From Ctena decussata (lineage: Eukaryota > Mollusca > Bivalvia > Lucinida > Lucinidae): a DNA stretch of 64,000 nt. Where the stretch lies: assembly GCA_963989385.1 (NCBI GenBank), contig OZ022502.1:10865001-10929000 (forward strand), in the 5' to 3' direction. A model generated the notes under the pieces. It had not been told where the DNA came from. It ran no database searches and worked only from the letters and a program-made list of their open reading frames with translations. Positions 42,423 to 53,260 of the stretch are shown one piece after another (position 1 is the first letter of the stretch; every line of letters begins with the position of its first letter). Made by a program: the position numbers and the translations under genes.

Positions 42423-42572
42423 GTGAAGTAACTTTGACTCTCTTGCTCCAAGGACGGTCAACTCCTAAAGGAACAAGAACACCGCAAGCGGGACAATTCA
42501 TGTATACGTCCATATCAGCCCCGGTCAGTACCCTCGTCCAGATCAATAGCCCTGGCAATCAGCCACACACAG
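42423..42572 (+). CDS. possible isolated exon of an unrecognised gene
   Basis: 150 bases between a CACTTTCAG acceptor and an ACAG|GTATAA donor, open in the one frame compatible with phase 1 at both ends. It would encode about 50 residues rich in Thr, Ser, Pro and Gln (includes GTRTPQAGQFMYTSISAP). No partner exon is found on either side within the window and no domain is recognised. A minus-strand frame overlaps it. Confidence 0.3.
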
Positions 42573-43107
42573 GTATAATCAGTCAGTCTAAATCAAAGCA
42601 TATAACTCCAAAATTAAGTAAGGGTCATCAAGCATTCTCATACCCAGTCCATAGTGTGAGCCTAATGCACATTGCTACACTGTCATAATATTCCAAAAGA
42701 CTACAAAAAATACAAAAAAAGTCTACAAATAATCGAAGAATAATAACTCTGGAAGTAAGGGGGATCAATTATTCTCATTTATCATGCATCTGCTGCAAAA
42801 TTCACTTGATAACAGGGGTATGATAACCTGAAGTGATATCATGTCACTGTAGAACTGCGCTTGCGCCAATGTTATCAGGTCATAGCTTTAGAAGTGATCG
42901 CTGAAGACGATTGGCTACATACTGACGTTGGCCGTGATAACAACGTTCGATCGGTTAAATGACGTCACCAACTTACGTCATAACGCATTCGCGACGCCAA
43001 CAAGTTCAAACACAACTGCATTTACATTTCTGTTGTTTGACCCTCTTTACACCTGAAAATCTTCTAATTATGCATGATAAATAGAAAACCATGTAAGTGT
43101 CTTTTAA
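42573..43107. other. intergenic or intronic, nothing recognised
   Basis: No repeat or exon seen. Confidence 0.4.
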
Positions 43108-43203
43108 TATCAAGTTTATCAGGCTCGACCAGAAACACGTCGGACTGGCTCGGCAAGCCTCTCGCCATTCCTACGCTGTTTCTGGTCTCGCCTGATAAAC
43201 TTG
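43108..43203. repeat. hairpin, ATATCAAGTTTATCAGGC arms
   Basis: The arms run through CGACCAGAAACA / TGTTTCTGGTCTCG with a ~35-base loop. Confidence 0.85.
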
Positions 43204-43639
43204 ATATCAAAGTATCATTAACAAACTAATACGGTTTGCACAAGGATAGCTTTAAAATATCCAAAGGGACGTAACTCTAAAAATAAGGGAGGTAGAGCAA
43301 TGAAAATCTGAGTAAAGGGCTGCTACTCTGCATAAACTCATTAGAGGGTAACCTGAAAGTGATGTGCGCTGATCCACCTCATAGTCTTACTTACGAAAAT
43401 ACTTAGTCTTAATCAACTGCCATACTTAGCGCTTTGTTTTGAAATGTCGCTTACCGAAAAACTAAAGACAGCTTTTGAAATTTGATAGTTATCATGATAA
43501 ATCTAAAGAAAAAAAACATTTGTCTCGCATGGGATGTAGTATTAATTTTCAAAATTCATAACAAATGAACTTAAGCAGCAAATTATGCATTCTGGCTCCA
43601 TATTTACTATATCATACAGGTAAACTAGGACTTATATTT

Positions 43640-43815
43640 CTCATGCTGATAGCAGAAAGTCAAGCCCGATTTTTAAGAATATTTGAAACCAAGTACATGT
43701 AGATCTTAACAAACATATACACATTTTATACAACATTGTAAAGTCCAGAAAGTAAAGAAAAATATTTATGACAGGTAAAAATATCACACCGGATATGAAA
43801 ACAGGTTTATGGTTC
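43640..43815 (+). pseudogene. decayed upstream copy of the 44,048-44,308 frame
   Basis: About 150 bases align with 44,098-44,245 (CCCGATTTTTAAGAA, AGATCTTAACAAA, GTAAAGTCCAGAAAGTAA versus GTAAAGTTCAGAAAGTAA). Stop codons interrupt the reading frame here. Confidence 0.6.
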
Positions 43816-44047
43816 TTTTAAATGTGAAAACTCACGCTACCAGATGCATGCCAGTCTCCTCTGAGGAGCTCGGGAAGCATCAAGGCAATAGAATTAAATA
43901 CAATTTATTTATTTGTATCACTAGAAAGGCAATAAAATTTTCCCCGTAAATATAACAAGAAAAAATATGACAGTTGTAAAAATCTTATAGGAAATATTTA
44001 TCAGTTTCTACGGGTTTCCCCTTTGATCAGTTCATGATGTCATAATC

Positions 44048-44308
44048 ATGGTAACTACGCAGTCGGACTTAGAAAAAATTCGCTGCTTTATTTGTAATGC
44101 TGATGGAAGGTCAAACCCGATTTTTAAGAAAATCTGGAAGCAAGAAGATCTTAACAAAGATATACAAATTATGCATCGTTGTAAAGTTCAGAAAGTAAGG
44201 AAAATATTTATAACAGGAAAAAACATCACATTTGATATAATCAAAGGGCTGAAAGCCCTCATAGTCGGTGAATTAAACAATTCTTATGCAAATTGGAATT
44301 ACGAATGA
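44048..44308 (+). CDS. small unrecognised ORF, downstream member of a tandem pair
   Basis: 86 codons from ATG to TGA, Lys- and Ile-rich, with one CFIC pair near residue 13 and an internal VRKIFITGKNITFDIIKG segment. No domain is recognised. It is part of a local duplication: the region at 43,640-43,815 is a diverged, broken copy. It may be an exon or a relic of a repeat. Function unknown. Confidence 0.3.
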   Translation: MVTTQSDLEKIRCFICNADGRSNPIFKKIWKQEDLNKDIQIMHRCKVQKVRKIFITGKNITFDIIKGLKALIVGELNNSYANWNYE

Positions 44309-44379
44309 AGCTGACTGCATTTCTATATAACAGAGTAAAATAGCAGCAGAACAATGCAATTTTTCAGGGTTCTTTTATC

Positions 44380-44880
44380 ATTTATCTGCCTCAGAAATAA
44401 GCATTGACTTTGCCTTATAATAGGGCAAGGTTATACCAGTGTTGTCATTTCTATAACTTAAGTACAAGTGCCCCATCTGCTACATACCAAGTTTCAAGGC
44501 AATCAGCCCAGTGGTTCTGCAGAAGAAAATTTTTCAAGTTTTTTTAGCATTATGAGCATGTGACCCGGACCAATTGTATAAATTTTCTTTCCCCTTCTGC
44601 CTGGAGGATGCAAAAAAATGTTATTTTTTTTAATTGGCCCAGTAGTTTCAGAGGAGAAGTCCTTTGAATATAATGAGAGACACCAAGACGCCGTGGGCCA
44701 TCCTTCCTATATATCCTCCCATAGAGCCTTTGGCTTTCCAACCATAAACGGGGTTCCATTGCACACAGCCTTTCATTATCATCCTCCCATCGTCCTGATA
44801 TAACTGAAATACTGTTGATAAGGACGTGAAATCACAAGTCATCCATCCATCAGCATTGGCTCAGGAAGGCTAATAAAAAC
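44380..44880 (+). mobile_element. truncated pearl-like element with a SINE inside
   Basis: It contains TACCAAGTTTCAAGGCAATC, GTGGTTCTGCAGAAGAA, GAGCATGTGACCCGG and CAGTAGTTTCAGAGGAGAAG, all blocks of the unit at 37,790-39,410, and ends GGCTCAGGAAGGCTAATAAA. The SINE body at 44,751-44,852 splits its end. Confidence 0.65.
44751..44852 (+). mobile_element. SINE fragment (body and tail)
   Basis: Starts ACCATAAACGGGGTTCCATT and ends in CATCCATCCAT. The tRNA head is missing. Same family as 58,549-58,745. Confidence 0.8.
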
Positions 44881-44903
44881 TGGTAAGGTTTGATTTCCTG
44901 TAG

Positions 44904-46260
44904 TCACTTTACCCTTTTGTCCGAATTAGTAGAAAGGCAAATATAAAGACATACCTTTCTAGAGATATCCGTACTTACCATTCTGTCCGAGTAAGCAGAA
45001 GGGTAAATGCAGACCAAGATAAAAGTGTCAACCTGACCGCCCTTATCCAAGATTTTAGCCCAGTCATTTATAACCGTGATCAATTGAGTTTCACAGCTAT
45101 GTTTCTTCCGGAAAGCATGTTGTCTGTCTGACAAAAGTTTATGTTCATCTAAATGAGCCATAATATTAGAGTAGACAATGTGTTCGAGTAACTTGCATGG
45201 TACACAAGTTAGAGAAACCGGTCGGTAATTGCAAGCCAACGACATATCTCCTTTTTTGAAGAGTGGGCATATATTTGCAAGAGACTATACCTTGGGGATT
45301 TCACCCGTGTCAATAGATTGTTTGAAGAGATGAGCAAACATTGGGCCTAATTCAGATGCTAGTTCTTTTAAGACTCTAGGATGCAATTCATCAGGTCCTA
45401 AAGCTTTCGATGGGTTCAAGCCCTTAAGAAGTTTCGTTACACCTTCTGCCGAAACATAAATGTCCTCCATGAAAGGAGCCGAGCGGGTAGGAAGGGGGAC
45501 TTGGGTGTGCTCACTTTTGTTAAACACATCCGAAAACTGACCGTTAAATTCATCAGCCTGTTCCAATTCTGATTCGGCAACACCACCACCATTTCTCATC
45601 TTTAGGGGTGGGATACCTTGAGTATCTTTCTTTTGACTATTAATGTACCTGTAGAAGTCTCTAGGATTAGCCTTTACGTCACCAACCAAGTTATTGACAT
45701 ACAAATCATGTTGCTTTTTCACATCAGCTTTAATTTCCCTTCTCAAAGATTCAAATTTTGACCTAAGTTTGCTACTGCCAGTTTTTTGGCCTTCGCATGT
45801 GTCTTATTTCTTCTACGAATCTTTCTTCTTATCTCAGGGGTTATCCAAGGAACAGAAGAGGTTGGCCTACTGGTTTTTGAAGGGATATGCTTTTCAGCAG
45901 ACTCCTGAATAAACGAGGTTATCAAGTCAAAGTTTTCCTGAACTGAGCGATTGTCCGAGTAACCATTGAAGTACCTATGTTTCGCGAAGTCTGACACTTC
46001 TTCCCTCATTGATTAAAAATCTTCCTTTTGGTACAAAAACACTTTCCTCCGAGGTTTCTTTTTTGGGGGGAAATAAATTTTCAATGTTCCTGATATCACA
46101 TCATGATCACTAAGTTTCTCTGGGGAATGTAGTTCTTGAAACTGGCCAGGAAGCGAAGTGAGAATTAATCCAATGTGTTTTTCTCCCGAGTAGGGAAATT
46201 CACCATAGATAGTACTCGGACTTCTGCAGTGAACTTTCCAACCTCTTAGTCATCAGAAAA
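44904..46260 (-). pseudogene. jockey/CR1-like LINE fragment (endonuclease end to RT start)
   Basis: Reading leftwards from ~46,110 the minus strand keeps the endonuclease C-terminal SDHD motif (46,090-46,120), then a linker with VPWITPEIRRKIRRRNK (45,743-46,009), then DFYRYINSQKK and GLNPSKALGPDELHPRVLKE (45,285-45,746), and finally NYRPVSLTCVPCKLLEHIV and QHAFRKKHSCETQL (44,990-45,245), the reverse transcriptase start. Stop codons and frame changes separate the blocks, and the palm with the catalytic Asp residues is missing. A 3'-deleted LINE is unusual because most are 5' truncated. Confidence 0.85.
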
Positions 46261-46760
46261 ATCTATTTTTTCCTATCAGGACACATCATATTAGCTACTC
46301 GACTATCATTAAGGTAAATGGGTACATTTTCAGGAAAGGGAAGCAACTCTGTCAAACTCTTACCTTTAAAATGTAGAGACCACGCCATCGAGGGAAGTAA
46401 CCAGGAAGTCAAAAATTGTTCCCTTTGTGAAAATGGCAGAAACACATGATATGTACATTTTCACCTTAAGATCTGAGGTAGCCAAGCACAAGGACTATAT
46501 TATTTCAGAAACAAACCAACTGGACACATAACGTTGAATCAACATTATTGCATAAAAAGCAGTGCCGAGAGGTATAAACAGCCGTGCATCAACCGGCGAA
46601 AAGCCGTGTTTCAACAATGGTTTTCACGCGCTGTTGATGCACGATGACTACTATCATTACGCTTGTGCCGGGCCACTAAAAAATGCCATGCAACTTTGTC
46701 TCTCCCATTTCGGTCGAATTACAAAAATTGGTGGTGCGCTACATAAGTATGCCTAGAGAA
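46261..46760. other. intergenic, nothing recognised
   Basis: A small inverted pair CGTGCATCAAC / GTTGATGCACG lies at 46,581-46,643. No gene. Confidence 0.4.
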
Positions 46761-46897
46761 CACGCCTGTAAACTATCACAGGTATCTCCGGCGGAGGTAC
46801 CGATAAAAAGTTGTGACAGGCACCTGAAGCTGCCTGTGACTGTCCAAAAATGACAACAAACGGTAGGTATTCCTCTTTTTTAACAAAATATTAAATA

Positions 46898-47124
46898 ACC
46901 AGGGAGTTTATTAAAAATCAAAAAGTGCTATTCGACCCTTATAGACATAAAATTTTGTCACACATTGTATCCCCCTGAACTTTCCATATCAACCATGGAT
47001 ACGACTTTTGAAGTGGCTTTGATGTCAGCCCACAGTACTCAAAACATAAAGAATTCGGCAGTTTTCGGTCTTAAATGCAGTGATCTTGCATACGAATCTG
47101 TTTTTCTCGGCAAACTGGTGTTAA
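46898..47124 (+). CDS. conserved small frame in the left fold-back arm
   Basis: An open frame of ~70 codons follows an AACCAG acceptor-like site and ends at TAA near 47,124. Its translation aligns over its whole length with that of the right arm (52,891-53,118, opposite strand): both have CYSTL, FCHT, YP.EL, TTFE/MTFE, STQN and LAYESV in the same order. No domain recognised. It could be a terminal exon or part of the element. The DNA symmetry alone explains some of the similarity. Confidence 0.35.
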
Positions 47125-48788
47125 GGTAACCTCCTTGCTCAAATATAAATGTCAGTGGACTACAAATAAGGCTTGATTTTTCAAAACAACAGCTGGAGGT
47201 GTCTGCAATGGTGTGAGTGTGGAGGTGCCTGTGATGTAAGCAAATATAGTGAAAATCTGAATAGTTATTGCAGCTGGAAATATTGACATCTTCTCTAAAC
47301 CACTGCCTGGAAAGAATCATTCATTCAACGTCCCATTAAGCTATCATAATGCGTAAACCATGAAATTCCATGTTAGAATTTCTAAAACGCCATCTCAAAG
47401 AGTTATTGCCCAATTTGTTTCCGCTTCTGTTAGTCAAACATTGACGAATTTCACATAGTTGCTGAAAATTAACTGCCTAATTCAGTGTTAGAATCGTTAT
47501 GAAATGTGCGCTTAAATTAGAGTCAACATTTTGTGACTGGTGATGACTGTGATCGGGAGGTGCTGGCTGTGAGCTATTCCAACTTGTCAGAAATTGTCGA
47601 GGTCACACGTCATGCCAGCTACAAGTATGGTGTATCAAACTGTCAAAATTGCCAATACCCGTCAACAGGCATACACGTACAGGCATCTATAGTGTTGATC
47701 CTTTTGGTACCTCAAATGTGTCGCTCGCATGTGTCGTATGACGCTCGCTGTATGTGTTAACTTTGTGGTAACTGGAGTGATAGGTGCTACAAGTGATTCA
47801 GTCTGGGTAGTTTTGAATTGCTGGCGCAAGAATCCATATACTTCAGCAAGGCCTACAGATTACATCATCGGCAGGTGATATGTTCTCAATATTACGCCGT
47901 TTAGTATATCGAAGTGATCGGAATCTTACTGTAAATAACATGTAATTCAAAGTCTCCGAATAGCCATTGCATCAAATTTGGTAACAAAAGAGCACTTTTA
48001 CTACATAAAAGTCATCTTCTGGAACGTTGTTTTTGCAAACGTTTCGTGTTGCTAGCATGGCGTGTGACCTCGACAATTTCTAACGATTTGGAATGACTAA
48101 CAGGCAGTCATCACCATTCACAAAACCGCTGCCTCTTATTTAAGCGCATTTCATAACTATTCTAACACTGAATTAGGCAGTAAATTTTCAACAGCTACGT
48201 ACAACTCGTCAATGTTTGACTAACAGATATGGAAACAAAACGGACAATAACTCTTTGAGATTATCTGCTTTGGATTTTGGATTTCTGTTGTGAAGCATCA
48301 ATGTTACGTGTTCTTATGTCCGCTAATCTGTAGTCTTCTGGCAGTAAGGTCCTGTACAGCTGCCCACTTTGCTTTCTGGTTTGTTTGTGATTCAAAATAT
48401 AAAATTGGTAAAACAGAAGTAAGCGTTGTTTTCATTTGGGGTAGGTGAATGACCACCTGTCTGGGAAAGAGCTCTTTATTCGGTTTACCATGCGTGTCTT
48501 TTATGAACTATTGGCAACGTATACTTACTTCCATCTTGGTTTTGAGAGCAGAATGTAGAATCTGATTGTATAAGTTCATGATAATTGTCTGTCGTGTTAA
48601 CAATACTATGCTTGATATTCGCAATATGCGACGTTGAATGAACGAGTATTTCAAGGCAGTGGTCTAGAGATGAAGAATATCAATATTTGCAACCGCTATA
48701 AATCTTCAGATTTTCGCTATATTTTCTTACATCACAGGCACCTCCATTCCATCACAGGCACCTCCAGTTGTTTTTTTTTACCGATCCA

Positions 48789-48857
48789 GTTTTGGCTAAC
48801 GAACTTTCTTGTTACTAACCCCTGGGGTTAGTAACAAGAAAGCTCGTTAGCCAAAAC
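48789..48857. repeat. 72-base-scale perfect palindrome
   Basis: AGTTTTGGCTAACGAACTTT... meets its complement at CCCCTGGGG. It looks like two head-to-head ends of the GGGGTTAGTAACAAG element. Confidence 0.85.
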
Positions 48858-49499
48858 TTGTTCGTTAAGTCTTCGTTAAGCCCTCGTTAGCAAATTCTTG
48901 ATTAACAAGTACCCCTCGTTAATAACGAAGAGGTAACGAATTTTCGTAAAGACAACAAAATTTAACGACGACTCTCGGGTCGTCGTTAAGCCTTCGCTAA
49001 GCAAATTGCTGCTGAGCTCGTCATTTTCATCCTAGTTTGAGGCTTGAAAGGCTTAGGCAAGTGACTTGTTATAAGAAATAGAAATAGAAACCTTTTTATT
49101 TTACTTCAACTTTGCAGAAATTTCTTGCGAATTCGTTTAAATACTCCCTAAGGCACTGTTATTAGCACTTTGTAGCTCTACCCTTTCGAAAGCAAAAGGA
49201 TTTAAGACAATCGCTGAAAAAGGGGGTGGGGTTGATCACTTGACCCTAAATTATGACTTAACTACATGTACTTTGTAAGACAAATCGAAAGTGCAATCGA
49301 TAGGATATATAATTAACTATTTAACATATGGCCCTTATTTTTCTCATGACGTCAGAGGTCACGGCGAAAGGGGTCCTTTCCTTCTTTTTTTTCTCTCTAT
49401 ATGGACGGACACACGGCGACAAGTGTGTGCAACTATGGTTACGTACCGCTGAGCCATATGGGGAACGTCGTAAGGAGAATTGAACTGAACTGAACCGAA

Positions 49500-49502
<3 letters not shown>

Positions 49503-49535
<33 letters not shown>
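49503..49535. repeat. (CT)n microsatellite
   Basis: About 16 uninterrupted CT units. Confidence 0.95.
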
Positions 49536-49537
<2 letters not shown>

Positions 49538-49615
49538 TTGCCTTTATATTGCGCATGTATCCCATATTTTTTGTTTCAATCCTGCTTGTATGGTAAGCTA
49601 AGTAGGGCGTTCGAA

Positions 49616-50593
49616 AACAAGAGCTGTCGCCTGACAGCATAGCTCGCCTGAATAGGTGCTTGCCCATCACACAGTCGGGGGGGGGGGGGGGGGGGGGGGG
49701 GGCTAGGATGTATCAAAACTTTGAACTATTATCTAACATCAGTCCAAATATTAGTATCAACTGAGTCCATCGGGGCACTATGAAATTATGTCTTCATAAA
49801 TATAAAACTTTAACCAAAATCTTTAAGACAAAATTCAAAGTCGATGACCTTGACTTCAAGGTCATCCAGTGGGGTAAGTATATAGGGTTTAGTAAAAGCT
49901 CAAAAAAGTGTCTAACATCAGGTCAAGTGTAAACTAAATCTCTGCCAAGCATTATGAATCAGTATGCAATTAGAAAACTTTATTAAAGACCAAATTTCCT
50001 AAGTCCCTGACCTTGACATCAAGGTCACTGAACGGGGTTGGGGTAGCACTCTGTAAAACTTTGGACTAATATCTAGGTACAGTGCAAATATAAAAAGAAT
50101 TCATCTATGGGTTCAGGAGATGTGTGTCTTTAAAAAACTTTAACCAAAACATCCAATCAATAAAAAGACAATTCTCTAAGTCCATGACCTTGACATCAAG
50201 GTCACTGAGGGGGTAGGGGGTAGTACCTTGGAAAACTTTGGACCAATATCTAACTACAATGCAAGTATCAAAGGAATTCATCAATGGGTTAAGGAGATAT
50301 TGGGCTTTATAAAACTTTAACCAAAACATCCAGTACAAAAAACTCCCAATTTTCTAAGTCCATGACCTTGACAGCAAGGTCACGGAGTGGGGTGGGGGTG
50401 GTACCCTGTTAAACCTTGGACCAATATCAAACTACAATGCAAGTATCAAAAGAATCCATCCATGGGTAAAGGAGATATAGGTCTTTAAAAAACTTTAACC
50501 AAAACATCCAATCGGACGTCGACGCGGACGCGGACGCCGACACCAGGGTGACAACAATAGGTCTTCCTGAACTTTCGTTCAGGCGAGCTAAAA
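49616..50593 (+). mobile_element. pearl-like tandem-core element, AGCTCGCCTGAA ends
   Basis: It opens AAAACAAGAGCTGTCGCC...TAGCTCGCCTGAA and closes TTCAGGCGAGCTAAAAA. The core unit is ~175 bases with GACCAATATCTAACTACAATG and GACCTTGACATCAAGGTCAC, the best copies near 50,062, 50,240 and 50,415. A 26-G run interrupts it at 49,677-49,702, and GGACGCGGACGC words precede the end. Non-coding. Confidence 0.75.
49677..49702 (+). repeat. 26-base G run
   Basis: Uninterrupted G, hence an assembly-error-prone and quadruplex-forming site. Confidence 0.95.
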
Positions 50594-50739
50594 ACGACAA
50601 GGTCAGAGTAAATTTCCAAGTTAGTTTTCGGCATTTGGAAACTTCTAGAGTCCTCCCTGTCCTCCCTGTATGTGTTTTATAACTGATACTAAGAGCATAC
50701 CAGGACATGGAAATGTTTGGCAAGCCCTTGTCTATTCAT

Positions 50740-52200
50740 TTTATTAAAAAGATATCTTATATACTATTTAAGATATCTTATTTCTTAAGTTTTATATACC
50801 TTGTATGACATATAAGATATCTAATATATCTTTGATATCTAATATAGCATTTCCGATATCTCATATATTATATAAAAATCTTACTTAATTCAATACATAA
50901 TGTATCTTAAATGTAAAATAATATATCTTATATACTTAAGTGAGTGAGTGAGTGAACTCGGGTTTAACGTCCCACCAACAACGAGGTCATATGGGGACGG
51001 GACCTCGGTTTAAAGTCTCATCCGAAAGACCGGAGAAGCGGGGGATCGATCTTGCGACCCCTGTATTGGTAGTCTGGAGTGTTATCCACTAAACTATAGC
51101 CGCTTCTTCTTATATACTTAAGAGATATCTAATATGTTGTATCAGGTGTCTTATATAATTTAAAAGATATCTGATAAAATACAATAGATATTTGTTTGAC
51201 CCAAGAATATAAAATATAAGCTATCCTTTATACTAAATTAGATATCTGACATGTGAAATAAAATATGTACAAAGTATATTGGATATTATATAGTAGAAAA
51301 GATATTTTTATATACTTTATAAGATATCTATCTACCCTAAATTAGATATAAACTGCATTAGATAACTTATTTAACATATATAACGTATATGGCTTTACTG
51401 TATCCGCTTTGAGAAATAAGATTCCATACCAGATATCTTATATCGTAAAGAAAACACTAATATGTCATATAAGATATCGAATTTGATATATTAGATATTT
51501 CTACACATGTATATTGAATAAGATACCTTTTAAATTCGTATATATAAAAGATCTTATTTAACATATCAGATATTTTATTTAACATATTTGATATCTTTAT
51601 TCCTTAATAATATAAACGTAACTACACAAAATTTAGTGCGACAGACGTGCGTTTCTAAATTTCACTTCTCCAGTGTCACTAAACCCCAAAAAGAAAGAAA
51701 AAATGTGATGAGCATGTCTCAGTAGGCAATGAGCAATGAACGGTGCGTATGTAAAAGTCGGCGAAGAAGGCATCAGTGTTCCAAAAATGCATGGAATAGA
51801 GATACATATATCTATTTCAACCAGAAATACAGATACCTGTAATTGAAATGCAGATATCTGTTTTTGAAATTAGAAATAGAGATATCTCACTTTCATATCC
51901 AGATATTTGCATTTTAATTATAAATATCTGTGTTTAAATGCAGATATCTGAATTTCAGCTTAATTAGAAATATCTGTATTTGAAATGCAGATATCTTTAA
52001 CTGAAATGCAGTTATATATATTGTGATCAAAAAATAGATATCTGTATTTGTAATATAGATATCTGCATTTCAATATGAGATACCTTTATTTCTATAACAA
52101 ACATCTGCATTACAATTAGAGGTATCTTTTATTCCAAAAATTACAGATATATGTTTTTATTAACAGAGATATCTGTATATGAAATAAAGATATCTGCATT
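50740..52200. repeat. AGATATCT-palindrome tract
   Basis: For about 1.4 kb the words AGATATCT, AAGATATCTTATAT and (51,790-52,200) CAGATATCTG with ATTTGAAATGCAG spacers recur every ~15-40 bases, in either orientation. The first part is TATA-like; the second alternates GCAGATATCTG and GTATTTGAAAT. No coding content. A SINE interrupts it. Confidence 0.8.
50937..51108 (-). mobile_element. second SINE family (GTGAGTGAGTGA tail)
   Basis: The minus strand begins GCGGCTATAGTTTAGTGGAT (A-box-like) with a B-box-like GGTCGCAAGATCGATCCC. The other end is AGTGAGTGAGTGAGTGAACT followed by GGGTTTAACGTCCC. Distinct from the 5,055 family. Confidence 0.75.
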
Positions 52201-52311
52201 ACATGGGTAAAAAACCCAAACCGTTGGACCGCCATACATTCAGATGGTATTATGGACGTTAACTGACCCATTTAAAAATTCAAACGCAGTAATTTATTGA
52301 CGACTCCGATA

Positions 52312-52387
52312 TCATCCCAGCGGGCACATGACGTCAGAATGACGTCGCATTAACGACGTCCTTTCGACGTAATGTGCCTGCTGGGAT
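52312..52387. mobile_element. 76-bp MITE, ATCCCAGCGGGCACAT ends
   Basis: The right end is ATGTGCCTGCTGGGAT. Four GACGTC/ACGTC words lie between. Same terminal style as 3,257-3,365. Confidence 0.75.
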
Positions 52388-52890
52388 GGGGCCCTGTCCG
52401 GGGTTTTCAGAGAACTGAAGAACCTGTCCAATATTTTTCAGGGAACATGAGAAATGGCGAAGTCATTAAAATGACCACCTGTACACATGCCGTGTTTCAA
52501 ATGTCCATAAATTTGCTTAAAATTTCTCTAGCTCTTCCTGAGAATATTTAGGGAGTCTTTGCTTATTTTAGCCCTTCTGTTTTTTTCTGGATAGCAGCTA
52601 TGAGCTATCGGAGAAATACGTTTACATGTTTAAGATATTCATTTACGCGGCTTCTACACGGCTATTTATTTACACAGCGTCTTCGTTACTTAACTAGCGA
52701 AGCAACTACTAACGAAGGGATAACGAAAGCTTCTTGTTAATGACATGTCGGTTTCGTTATATCTTCGTTAACCATTCGGTATTCTCTTGGTAAAGCCTTC
52801 GCTAACCGACAACTAACGAAATGTACTTGTTACTAACCCCAGCCTTATTTGGAGTTTATCGGTATTTATATTTAGGCATGGAGGTTTACT

Positions 52891-53118
52891 TTACGTCAGA
52901 GTATCCAGATCAACAGATTCATATGCAAGAAAAGTGCATTTAGGACCTAAAACAACCGACTTGTTCTTGTTTTGAGTACTTTCGACTGACCTTAAAGCCT
53001 TTTCAAAAGTCATATCTTCTGTATATATGTAAAGTTCCCGAGGATATACTGTGTGACAAAAGTTAATGTATAAAAGGGTCGAATAGCATTCTTTGATTTT
53101 CAATAAACTCCCTGGTTA
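52891..53118 (-). CDS. conserved small frame in the right fold-back arm
   Basis: Minus-strand counterpart of the frame at 46,898-47,124, open to TAA at 52,891 with no ATG at its start. It is preceded by the same AACCAG acceptor-like site. About 60% of residues appear shared by eye. No function assigned. Confidence 0.35.
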
Positions 53119-53260
53119 TAATGTATTTTATCAAAAAAGACGAATACCCACCGTTTTTTTGTTTATTTTTGGTCCGTCACAGGTAGCTCCGGATGCCTGT
53201 CACAACATTTTATCGGTACCTCCGCGGAGGTACCTGTGATAGTTTACCAGGCGTGAAAGA

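Larger units (their letters stand above)
48824..52840. mobile_element. 4.0-kb element, GGGGTTAGTAACAAG inverted termini
   Basis: A perfect 15-base inverted terminus at each end. Dense subterminal TTCGTTA/TAACGAA words lie at 48,840-49,010 and 52,680-52,825. The interior has no transposase frame. It contains a CT microsatellite, a pearl-like element, a SINE, an AGATATCT tract and a small MITE. Confidence 0.65.
46761..53252. mobile_element. large fold-back element, right arm split by a 4-kb insertion
   Basis: The left arm starts CACGCCTGTAAACTATCACA and the right arm ends in its complement at 53,252. Successive left blocks (46,761-47,160; 47,180-47,325; 47,400-47,620) pair with right blocks in mirrored order (52,841-53,252; 48,625-48,776; 48,040-48,270). 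The right arm is interrupted between ~48,789 and 52,840; across the break GTTGTTTTTT... and AGCCTTATTTGG correspond to one continuous stretch at 47,160-47,195. TCACAGGCACCTCC-type words recur near the termini and within both arms. No transposase is visible and no clear target duplication was found. Confidence 0.8.
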
